Origin: Cohnella hashimotonis | GTDB lineage: Bacteria; Bacillota; Bacilli; Paenibacillales; Paenibacillaceae | Direction: 5' to 3' | DNA: 64,000 nucleotides | NCBI RefSeq assembly: GCF_030014955.1 | Contig: NZ_JAGRPV010000001.1 | Location: forward strand, 4,216,001 to 4,280,000 | Shown: positions 54,581 through 62,226 of the stretch, one piece after another | Position numbering within the stretch: the first letter of the stretch is position 1 | Layout: each line of letters opens with the position of its first letter | Made by a program: the position numbers and the translations under genes | The notes under the pieces: generated by a model | What the model was told of the DNA's origin: nothing | The model's database searches: none | What the model saw: only the letters and a program-made list of their open reading frames with translations

Positions 54581-56713
54581 TTAAGCCACGGTGAACTGCG
54601 ACAAAGATTGACGCAGCTGCTGGGATACCGTCTCGAGCTTGTTGGACAGCTGCACGAGACCGTCGCTGATGCCGAGCTGCTCGTTGCTCAGCGAGGCGAC
54701 CTGCTCGCTCGTAGCCGATGCTTGCTGCGCCACGGCACTGACGTTCGTCATCGTGAGCGTCAACGTCTCCTGCGCTTGCTCGAGCTGCGATACCGACGCG
54801 GTAGCGGCATGGAGGCGCTCATTGAAGTCGCTCATATGCGACTGCACGTTTTCGAAAATTTTGTTGGCATCCCGCACCGCTTCGATCTGCTCCCTGAACA
54901 ACGGGTACGCGTCGGAGAGGACGGATACCGTCTCGTCGATCTCCTGGCCGATCCGGTCGACGATCTCGCCGACGACGCCGATCGATTGGCGGGACTGGTC
55001 GGCGAGCTTGCGGATCTCGTCGGCGACGACCATGAAGCCTCTGCCGGCGGCGCCCGCACGGGCCGCTTCGATCGTTGCGTTCAGCGACAAAATGTTCGTT
55101 TGCTTCGTCATGTTGCCAAGCACGTCGAGAATCTTGCTGATCGAACCGGTGCTTTCCTTCAGCTTGTCGACCTTATCGACCATCGAGCGCGTCATCTCTT
55201 CGGTATGCCCGGTCTTCTCCATCAGGCCTGCCATATACTGCGTGCCTTTACGGCCGGCTTCCTCGACCTCGTAGGCCGACTTGCCCATCTCCAAGTTGGA
55301 GTCGATAACCGAGACGACCTTGTCGCCGATCTGTCCCGTCATCTCGCTGCCGCGCTCGGATTCGACGGCCAGGTTCGTCGCGCCGCCCGCGATCTCTTCG
55401 GTCGCCACGGCGATCTCCTTGGCCGCGCTGGCCGTCTTCGTCGATGCCAGCGTCAGGGAGCTTGCGGTCTCCAGCACTTCGCTGGCGGATTGATTCGTCT
55501 GACGCACGAGCTCCGTGATGCGCTCCATCATCCGGTTGAAGCTGTCGGATACTTGCCCGATCTCGTCCTTCTGCCGGATGGTGCTGCGCACCGTCAGATT
55601 GCCGCGCTCGCCCTGGTTCATGAGGTGGCGAAGCTGGCCGAGCGGCTTGCCTACGGTCCACATGATGAACAGTCCGATAAGCGCCGCGATGAGCACGGAC
55701 AGACCGCACATGAGGAAAGTCAGGTTGCGGATGACCTTCGCGTCCTTGACGAGCGAGGAAGTCGGGATGTTGCCGACGACGGTCCAACCGCTGCTGCCGA
55801 CGGATGGAGAACCTACGGAGAGCATCTCGCGTCCGTCCGCCTTGATCTTGACCTCGCCGGATGCGTCCGGCAGCTCGTACTCGTACTTCTGCCCCATCAG
55901 AGCGGCATCCGCCGCATAGACGATCGTGCCGTCCGGTGCGACGATATACGTCGAGCTTCCGTCGCCGAAGCTGACGTTCGACAGCATGTCCTGCAGCGAC
56001 TTGATGCTGAGCTCAATGACAAGCAAGTACGGATTGCCCGAATTGACGTTCATCAATGCGCGGCCGACCGCGATCGTCGGGGCCGTCTGCTTGCCGGTAA
56101 TGCCGGTCGCCATCGTCGGCACCCATACGACCTTGCCGGCCGCTTGCTTCATCGTGTCGAGAAACGCAGGCGGATTTTCCTTCATGTCGGGCACGCCGCC
56201 CGAATTGGAGGATCCGATCACGGCCATGGACGGGTCGGTCGGCAGCAGGAATATGCCGGCGATCGAATTGTCCGAGATCATGACATTGGAGAGCTTCGTC
56301 GTGATCGTCCGCTGGTTGTCGAAGCGCTCGAAATCATCCGTCGACGAGATGGCCGAGCCGACCTGGGAGATGAACTCCGAATCCGACAAAAACTCCATCG
56401 ACTTGCGTTCGTAGCCGGTAAGGAGCAGGTCCATCCGCCCGGATACCTGCTTGGCCGTCTCCATGCTGGATTCGGACACTTTTTTTTCGATAACGGATCG
56501 GGACTTAGAATAGGAGAATAGTCCTAGCGACACGACGCACAGCAGGATCCCGCAGAATACAAGAATGAATAACTTCACGCCGACAGAACGAATCGGGCTT
56601 TCCAGCTTCGTTTCTTTCATTTGCTGCCCGAATTTTTTCGCATACCCTCCCAGCGTGCCGGCTCCTTGCTTCCACTCCACCGACTTGACACGATCGCGCC
56701 AACTTTGCTTCAT
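54581..56713 (-). CDS. Methyl-accepting chemotaxis protein
   Basis: Transmembrane chemoreceptor signalling to CheA/CheW. 710 residues. A cytoplasmic 40-residue N-terminal stretch, helix 1 ([21 protein letters not shown]), a double-Cache sensor (about 70-325; [32 protein letters not shown]), helix 2 ([21 protein letters not shown]), HAMP, and a long signalling hairpin with tip [20 protein letters not shown]. The ATG at 56713 follows GGAGGG; a GTG three codons earlier is less likely. A SigD-type promoter lies 167 bases upstream. Ligand unknown. Confidence 0.95.
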   Translation of the reverse strand: MKQSWRDRVKSVEWKQGAGTLGGYAKKFGQQMKETKLESPIRSVGVKLFILVFCGILLCVVSLGLFSYSKSRSVIEKKVSESSMETAKQVSGRMDLLLTGYERKSMEFLSDSEFISQVGSAISSTDDFERFDNQRTITTKLSNVMISDNSIAGIFLLPTDPSMAVIGSSNSGGVPDMKENPPAFLDTMKQAAGKVVWVPTMATGITGKQTAPTIAVGRALMNVNSGNPYLLVIELSIKSLQDMLSNVSFGDGSSTYIVAPDGTIVYAADAALMGQKYEYELPDASGEVKIKADGREMLSVGSPSVGSSGWTVVGNIPTSSLVKDAKVIRNLTFLMCGLSVLIAALIGLFIMWTVGKPLGQLRHLMNQGERGNLTVRSTIRQKDEIGQVSDSFNRMMERITELVRQTNQSASEVLETASSLTLASTKTASAAKEIAVATEEIAGGATNLAVESERGSEMTGQIGDKVVSVIDSNLEMGKSAYEVEEAGRKGTQYMAGLMEKTGHTEEMTRSMVDKVDKLKESTGSISKILDVLGNMTKQTNILSLNATIEAARAGAAGRGFMVVADEIRKLADQSRQSIGVVGEIVDRIGQEIDETVSVLSDAYPLFREQIEAVRDANKIFENVQSHMSDFNERLHAATASVSQLEQAQETLTLTMTNVSAVAQQASATSEQVASLSNEQLGISDGLVQLSNKLETVSQQLRQSLSQFTVA

Positions 56714-56879
56714 CTGACACACCCTCCGAGACTTAGTTAAATGACTCTTTGCCGCCGAGAAACGCGCCTCTATGCGCAGCGAATCCCGAGCGGGAACCTG
56801 TTACCACGTGCCATCGCGGATGCCGGCCAAACAAAAAAGCTTGCCGAACATCCGACCGCGCAGAATCATCTCCGAATAT

Positions 56880-56907
56880 ATATCGGCCATCTGCACTATC
56901 AGTGTTA
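56880..56907 (-). promoter_or_regulatory. Probable SigD (flagellar/chemotaxis) promoter
   Basis: On the minus strand TAAC (56904-56907), 16 bases, GCCGATAT (56880-56887). The -10 matches the SigD consensus GCCGATAW at every position and the -35 TAAA at three of four. It precedes a chemoreceptor, the classic SigD target. It implies a leader of about 160 bases. Confidence 0.75.
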
Positions 56908-56977
56908 ATTCGACAAGCTGATTTAATATCCTTTTGAAACGTTTTCTTGGCCAAACTATTTATTTTTTTGTCGAAAA

Positions 56978-58249
56978 TCAGAAAGAGCCGATCTTTTTTC
57001 GCATCATGTCGAGCGGCGCGACAGGTTCGGAAGTCCTTATCCGTAGCAGCTGGAGCGGATGCCTGGCCACATCGACGGATGCGCCGTCCAGGTCCGAGAG
57101 GGGACCTGCGACCTGCTTGAAGCTGCGTCCGCCCGGTCCGACGAACTCGACCTCGGTGTTCGGACGGAACGGGCTGCGCTGTTCGACGACCGCGATGCCT
57201 GTCTCAGGATCGTACTCCCGCACGATTGCGGCAAAGTCGTAAGGCGCCGGCTTTTCCTCCGGCTCGTAAATATGCTCGGACGCGCCGGGCGTGCTGTAGA
57301 AAAATCCGGTGTTGAGCGGACGGTTCGCCGCTTTGCCGATCTCTGCCTCCCACTCCGGGCGAAGAACATAGCCCTCAGGATCCGCCATATAAGCGTCGAT
57401 CGCCTGACGATAGGCCCCCACGACCGAAGCGACATAATGGATGCTCTTCATCCGGCCTTCGATCTTGAAGCTGTCCACGCCCGCCTCGATGAGATCGGGA
57501 ATATGCCGGATCATGCACAGATCCTTGCTGCCCATCGTGAACATATGGTCGCCCGGATCGCCGACCGGCCCATGCTCCTGGTGCAGGTCGTACTTCCAGC
57601 GGCACGACTGGCAGCAGCCGCCGCGGTTGGAATCGCGGTCGGTAAAATGGTTGGAGAGCACGCAGCGGCCCGATACCGAAGAGCACATCGCGCCGTGAAT
57701 GAACACCTCAAGCTCAAGGTCCACGTTATCCTTGATCTCGCGGATCTCCTCCATCGACGTCTCTCTCGCGAGCACGACCCGAGGCAGTCCGACTTCCTTC
57801 CAAAACTTTACGGCCTGCCAGTTCATCGTCGACTGCTGCGTGCTAAGATGGACCTCGAGTCCCGGCGCATGCGCCATCGCCGTCTCGACAATGGCGGGGT
57901 CGGCCGTAATGATCGCCGCGATACCGGCAGCTTCGAGCTGTTTTAAATATTCGGCAATGCCCGGGAGATCCTCCTGATGGGCATAAATATTGGTTGCCAC
58001 GAAAACCTTCGCGCCGTAGCGGGCGGCGAATTCGACGCCCTCGCGCATTTCCTCGAAGCTGAAGTTGTCCGCGTTCGAACGCAAGCCGTAGCTCTGTCCG
58101 CCGATATAGACGGCGTCCGCGCCGTAGTGGACGGCAAACTTCAGCTTTTCGAGATTGCCGGCGGGCGCAAGCAGCTCCGGACGGTCCAGCCGATAGCGGC
58201 GGCCCTTCCCGGCAGCGGAAACGGCGGCATGGGCGGCAGTGCCGTTCAT
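56978..58249 (-). CDS. trhP2: U32-family tRNA hydroxylation protein TrhP2 (YrrO)
   Basis: Peptidase-U32-type radical-free prephenate-dependent enzyme family; in B. subtilis YrrN/YrrO act in 5-hydroxylation of wobble uridine 34. 423 residues, as YrrO. N-terminal barrel (RPELLAPAGNLEKLKFAVHYGADAVYIGG-type start) and the U32 signature EVFIHGAMCSSVSGRCVLS with a cysteine cluster (GGCCQSCRW). The C-terminal beta domain is complete. GGAGG is 8 bases before the ATG at 58249. 14 bp behind trhP1. Confidence 0.9.
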   Translation of the reverse strand: MNGTAAHAAVSAAGKGRRYRLDRPELLAPAGNLEKLKFAVHYGADAVYIGGQSYGLRSNADNFSFEEMREGVEFAARYGAKVFVATNIYAHQEDLPGIAEYLKQLEAAGIAAIITADPAIVETAMAHAPGLEVHLSTQQSTMNWQAVKFWKEVGLPRVVLARETSMEEIREIKDNVDLELEVFIHGAMCSSVSGRCVLSNHFTDRDSNRGGCCQSCRWKYDLHQEHGPVGDPGDHMFTMGSKDLCMIRHIPDLIEAGVDSFKIEGRMKSIHYVASVVGAYRQAIDAYMADPEGYVLRPEWEAEIGKAANRPLNTGFFYSTPGASEHIYEPEEKPAPYDFAAIVREYDPETGIAVVEQRSPFRPNTEVEFVGPGGRSFKQVAGPLSDLDGASVDVARHPLQLLRIRTSEPVAPLDMMRKKIGSF

Positions 58250-58263
58250 CGTCAACACCTCCA

Positions 58264-59190
58264 TTAGTAAACTTGCTCCTTGTATAAAAATCCGAAGCTG
58301 AGCTCGCGGCCGGGATCTTGCAGCGCCCGGATCGGCTCCAGCCATTCCTCGTCGAATTCATAAGCAGCCGGATCGCGATGCCAGGCGTCTATCGCATGCC
58401 GATAGCTGCGGAGCACCGCAATATTGTAGGCCTCGGACTTGAGCAGCGGCTCGATATAAAAGCTGTCGATGCCCGCCTCGAGCAGTTCCGGCAGCGCTTC
58501 GAGCAGGCAAATGTCGTCCGCGCTCATCACATGCGTACCGTCCGCGTCTTCGTAGACGGGCAGACGCTCGTCAGGACGCTCGGCCTCGATCAGGAACCGG
58601 CCCTCGCTCGGTCCGAGATCGACCAGACTTGCTTCTCGGCCGAGGTAGTCCATATAGCTCTGAAGCAGATTGCGCTGGGAATGGTAAATATTCGTCATGC
58701 CGTGTACCTGGACCTGCACTTCGATCGACCCGCTCCGCTTGAAATCGGCGATCTCCTCGCCGTTCAGCTCGCGCGCCAGAACGGCGCGGGTTACGCCGCG
58801 CTTCGCCCAGAAGGCCGCCGCTGCCGAGTTCGTGCCCGTCATCTCGACGTTCCAGTGCAGCGCGATGCCCGGCGCCGCGTCGCGTGCGGCCATCCATACG
58901 GCCGGATCGCCGAACGTCACGCCGTCCGCTCCGGCTGCGGCGGCTGCGTGAAGATAGTCGGGCAGCCCCGATAGCTCATGGTTGCGCAGCAGCTTGCCCG
59001 CCGCGATATATGCCTTAACGCCGAGCGCATGCGCGCACGCGACTGCATCCATAAGGTCGGCCTCCGCGATCGAGCCCGGCAGGCGCGCCCCGAACCTGGA
59101 ATCCCCGATGAGCACCGCGCTAGCGCCCGCTTCGGCATAAACTTTGATCTGGGCGATCGAGCCCGCCGAGATCAACAGCTCCGTTGTCAT
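58264..59190 (-). CDS. trhP1: U32-family tRNA hydroxylation protein TrhP1 (YrrN)
   Basis: Partner of TrhP2 in wobble-uridine hydroxylation. 308 residues, as YrrN. Barrel start TTELLISAGSIAQIKVYAEAGA and the U32-like run VQVQVHGMTNIYHSQRNLLQSY, where the cysteines of the full U32 signature are replaced. The ATG at 59190 follows TGAGGTGAGGG. Sits between mltG and trhP2; B. subtilis has trmR (yrrM) ahead of it, which is missing here. Confidence 0.87.
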   Translation of the reverse strand: MTTELLISAGSIAQIKVYAEAGASAVLIGDSRFGARLPGSIAEADLMDAVACAHALGVKAYIAAGKLLRNHELSGLPDYLHAAAAAGADGVTFGDPAVWMAARDAAPGIALHWNVEMTGTNSAAAAFWAKRGVTRAVLARELNGEEIADFKRSGSIEVQVQVHGMTNIYHSQRNLLQSYMDYLGREASLVDLGPSEGRFLIEAERPDERLPVYEDADGTHVMSADDICLLEALPELLEAGIDSFYIEPLLKSEAYNIAVLRSYRHAIDAWHRDPAAYEFDEEWLEPIRALQDPGRELSFGFLYKEQVY

Positions 59191-59319
59191 TTCCCTCACC
59201 TCATCCAAACGTGAGGCCCGGCGCCTGCCTTCGCGGTCGCGCATCCGCTCGGGATGACGCGACGCGCGATAGCCGCCGCCGGGCCGTAATATCGGTCGCA
59301 CGCGCTTCGCTTGCGCCGT

Positions 59320-60642
59320 TTACTTCGCGTTCTTTTCGCTTTCGCGAATGTTTTTCTGATGCTGCTTGAACGTCTCCGCGAACAAATGCGTGTTGGAGCC
59401 GTCCTTTTTCGTAACGTAATACAGATAGTCGGTATCGGCCGGATACAGCACCGCTTCGATCGACTTGAGGCTCGGACTCGATATCGGTCCCGGCGGCAGC
59501 CCTTTATTCTGATACGTATTGTACGGACTGTCGACCTTCAGGTCGTCGTTCGTCAGTTTATCCTTTTGCTTGTCCAGCAAGTACTGGATCGTCGCGTCGA
59601 TCTGCAGCGGCATCTTCTTGTCCAGACGGTTCAGGATAATGCCGGCCACGATCGGCCGCTCTTCGTCCACGACCACCTCTCGCTCGACGAGCGACGCCGC
59701 GGTCAGCAGCTCGTGAAGCGTCCAGCCCCGCTCCTCCAGCACGCTCTGCCAATCTTCGGGCAGCGTCCCCAGCTTGCGGTCGAGCTCTGCGAGCATCCGG
59801 TCGATGATGTCGGACTCGGTGCTGCCTTTTTTGAGCTCGTACGTTTCCGGGAACAAATATCCTTCGATCGGATAACGCAGGCCATCGTCCGTCGGGATCA
59901 GCTTGGTCCAGGTCGAATTGGCGAACTGCGAAGGATTGCGCACCGCATTCATGAATTTGTCCTTGTCGACGATCCCTTCCTTCGCCAGGCGGTCCGCGAT
60001 CTGCACGACGGTGAATCCTTCGGGAATCGTGAAGCGGATCGTCTCGGCGGCGACCGTCTCGCCGTTGTTCAGCTTGGCGACGATCTCGCCGTTCGTCATG
60101 CCCGGCTTGAAGTCGTAGTCGCCCGCCTGGAATCTGGAGCCTTCGTTTTTGTACTTGAGCCACATGCTGAATAAAAAGGTGTTGCGGATAAGGCCTTGCG
60201 CTTCGAGCGTCTCGCCCACTTTTTTGGCGCCCATGCCCTTGCTGATGGTAACGCGTACGGCCTGATCCGAAGATCCGGGAGGGCGAAGTCCGTTCCATAC
60301 GTAAAATAGGATCGAGGCGGCGGCGAGGACGACGAGTCCGAGCGCGATCAGAAAGGACCAAAAACCGGCGTGCCCCTTCTTCGGCGGCTCGTCGTCTTCG
60401 GCCTCTTCTTCCTCCGGTTCGGGCGCGGATTCGGGCTTGCTGGCGGCGGCATTCCTCGCAGGCGCCGCCGACGACCGCTCGGGCGGCGATCCCGGTCGCG
60501 CTCGCGGCGGCAGCGGCGCATTCGCCGGCCGTTCCTCGTCCCCGCGCGCCCGGGCGGGCTCCGCGTCGGGTTCTTCGCGGTCTTCCGGAAGATTGCCCGT
60601 ATACACGGATTTCCACCCGTTGTTGTCGTCGTCTTTGCTCAC
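59320..60642 (-). CDS. mltG: Endolytic murein transglycosylase MltG
   Basis: Cuts nascent glycan strands at the membrane. 440 residues. A long acidic/proline-rich cytoplasmic N-terminus (1-90) precedes one helix (FWSFLIALGLVVLAAASILFYV), a LysM-like subdomain (about 125-200) and the YceG domain with catalytic Glu in ASLVEREVVVDEER. The C-terminal NTYQNKGLPPGPISSPS is the family hallmark. The start is GTG at 60642 after AGGAGG. Confidence 0.94.
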   Translation of the reverse strand: MSKDDDNNGWKSVYTGNLPEDREEPDAEPARARGDEERPANAPLPPRARPGSPPERSSAAPARNAAASKPESAPEPEEEEAEDDEPPKKGHAGFWSFLIALGLVVLAAASILFYVWNGLRPPGSSDQAVRVTISKGMGAKKVGETLEAQGLIRNTFLFSMWLKYKNEGSRFQAGDYDFKPGMTNGEIVAKLNNGETVAAETIRFTIPEGFTVVQIADRLAKEGIVDKDKFMNAVRNPSQFANSTWTKLIPTDDGLRYPIEGYLFPETYELKKGSTESDIIDRMLAELDRKLGTLPEDWQSVLEERGWTLHELLTAASLVEREVVVDEERPIVAGIILNRLDKKMPLQIDATIQYLLDKQKDKLTNDDLKVDSPYNTYQNKGLPPGPISSPSLKSIEAVLYPADTDYLYYVTKKDGSNTHLFAETFKQHQKNIRESEKNAK

Positions 60643-60726
60643 GCTCTCGTCCCTCCTGCTAAATAAAAAGCGGCCGAATAGCCGTGAAGAGCGGTTGCCC
60701 GCTCTCCACGAAAATCGCGCCCATCC

Positions 60727-61044
60727 TTAAGGCCGATCGTCCGACCCGAACTGCATGTCGTCGTACGCTTCGGCGACGTCTTCCCATTCCTCGTCGTCGT
60801 CCACCGACTCGAGCTTCGGCTCTGCGGCATCGTCGAGCAGGACGCGGAACACCTCGATCTCGCCCTCCTTGCGCATCGCATCGCTCTGCAGCACGGCGTA
60901 GGGGTTGCCGTTCACGCTAAGCTCGGCCAGAATCCGGTACACCTGCACCGACCCGCTCTCGCCGGTCAGCTCGATCTCGGTGCCGAACGCCTGCTGCAGC
61001 GCGCCGCCTGGGGAGCCATGACCCTGCTTCCCGGCTTCGCTCAT
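60727..61044 (-). CDS. DUF1292-type acidic protein (second copy)
   Basis: Unknown function. 105 residues, very acidic C-terminus (DDDEEWEDVAEAYDDM). The core TEIELTGESGSVQVYRILAEL and NGNPYAVLQSD follow the DUF1292 strand pattern of its neighbour, so it looks like an ancient duplicate of yrzB. The ATG overlaps the yrzB stop (ATGA). Confidence 0.75.
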   Translation of the reverse strand: MSEAGKQGHGSPGGALQQAFGTEIELTGESGSVQVYRILAELSVNGNPYAVLQSDAMRKEGEIEVFRVLLDDAAEPKLESVDDDEEWEDVAEAYDDMQFGSDDRP

Positions 61045-61346
61045 TGCTCCTCACTGCCGCCGAACTCGGCCGCCAGCGTGTTGAACGTCTCTTCGACGAT
61101 CTCCCACTCTTCTTCGCTCTCGATCGGATACAGCTTGATCTCGTCGTCCTCTTCGTCGAAGCGGAACGCATAGACCTCCTGCTCTTCGTCCTCGGCGTCG
61201 GCAGGAACGACCATCATGTATTTGCGGTCGGTGCCGTCGTCGAGCTCGAAGCGCATGATCACTTCGAACGCTTCGTCGTTGCCGTCGTCGTCCGGGATAT
61301 AAATAATCTCCGCTTCTTCTTCAGGGCGGATCGTATCGTCAGCCAT
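61041..61346 (-). CDS. yrzB: DUF1292 protein YrzB
   Basis: Small acidic protein of unknown function in the conserved alaS-yrzL-ruvX-yrzB order. 101 residues. Core FEVIMRFELDDGTDRKYMMVVP and EVYAFRFDEEDDEIKLYPI. The ATG at 61346 lies within ruvX (8-bp overlap); the longer frame is antisense noise. Confidence 0.9.
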   Translation of the reverse strand: MADDTIRPEEEAEIIYIPDDDGNDEAFEVIMRFELDDGTDRKYMMVVPADAEDEEQEVYAFRFDEEDDEIKLYPIESEEEWEIVEETFNTLAAEFGGSEEQ

Positions 61347-61773
61347 GCAGGTTAGCCCCTCTCGATCTGGAATCCAAATAACTCTGAAGCAGTATTGCCG
61401 CGGCCATCTTGTCGATGACCTGCTTGCGCTTCGCCCGGCTGACGTCCGCTTCGAGCAGCGCACGCTCCGCGGCCACGGTCGTAAGACGCTCATCCCACAG
61501 CTTGACGGGAAGCTTAAGCGTCTCCTCGAGCCTGGCCCCGAACGCGATGCACAGATCGCCCCGGGGGCCGATGGTGCCGTTCATGTTCTTCGGGAGGCCG
61601 AGGACGATCTCCTCGGCCTCAAGCTCGGAAGCCAGCTCCGCGACCCGCCGAAGGCAAGCGTCCTCGGTCTTGTGCTGGATGACCTCGACGCCCTGGGCGG
61701 TCCAGCCGAACGCGTCGCTGACGGCTACGCCCGTGCGCCGGTCTCCGTAATCCAACGCCATGATCCTCGGCAT
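61339..61773 (-). CDS. ruvX: RuvX/YqgF-type nuclease
   Basis: RNase H-fold nuclease linked to 16S rRNA 5' processing and Holliday junctions. 144 residues. Catalytic Asp in ALDYGDRRTGVAVSD, LGLPKNMNGT, and DERLTT are intact. The ATG shares one base with the yrzL stop (TGATG). Confidence 0.94.
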   Translation of the reverse strand: MPRIMALDYGDRRTGVAVSDAFGWTAQGVEVIQHKTEDACLRRVAELASELEAEEIVLGLPKNMNGTIGPRGDLCIAFGARLEETLKLPVKLWDERLTTVAAERALLEADVSRAKRKQVIDKMAAAILLQSYLDSRSRGANLHG

Positions 61774-62048
61774 CAGCGGTGCTGCTGAAGATAAAAGCGG
61801 ACCATCTCTTCGATGAGTTCGTCGCGTTCTTTCTTCCGGATCAGACTTCTTGCGTTGTTGTGCCGCGGAATGTAGGCCGGATCGCCGGACAGCAGATAGC
61901 CTACGATTTGATTGATGGGATGATATTCCTTCTCCACCAGCGCGTCGTGCACCGTCAGCAGGATATCCTTCGCGGAGATCTCCTCCGGATCGGGCATGAC
62001 GTCGAATTTGACCGTCTTATCCATGTGATTCTTGTCGGACGAGCTCAT
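61773..62048 (-). CDS. yrzL: IreB-family phosphoprotein YrzL
   Basis: Small regulatory protein that in enterococci is a substrate of the PASTA kinase IreK. 91 residues. The N-terminal MDKTVKFDV contains the threonine that is the likely kinase target; the core [30 protein letters not shown] is highly conserved. GAGGTG precedes the ATG. Downstream of alaS by 178 bp. Confidence 0.93.
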   Translation of the reverse strand: MSSSDKNHMDKTVKFDVMPDPEEISAKDILLTVHDALVEKEYHPINQIVGYLLSGDPAYIPRHNNARSLIRKKERDELIEEMVRFYLQQHR

Positions 62049-62134
62049 TGTCGCAGCACCTCGCTTTATGCCAACATCATATCATATTCTCCGCTGGACG
62101 GGAAATGGAAGCGCACTCCCGCCCTGTGCGGAAG

Positions 62135-62177
62135 GACGGTCCGCCAGCCGAACGGATCGGCTGTTCGACGGACCGTC
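62135..62177. other. Large dyad between alaS and yrzL
   Basis: GACGGTCCG ... CGGACCGTC (9-bp perfect arms) with an inner AGCCG ... CGGCT. No T-run on either side, so it is a stem structure, perhaps an mRNA processing or attenuation element, rather than a plain terminator. Confidence 0.55.
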
Positions 62178-62226
62178 GTCCAGTACGGACCGGTCGTCCG
62201 GGAGCTTCCTGCGCCGCGGAATTTCT

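Noticed and set aside
56714..56880. c-di-GMP riboswitch before the chemoreceptor
   Set aside because: Neither the class I nor class II conserved cores could be found in the leader.
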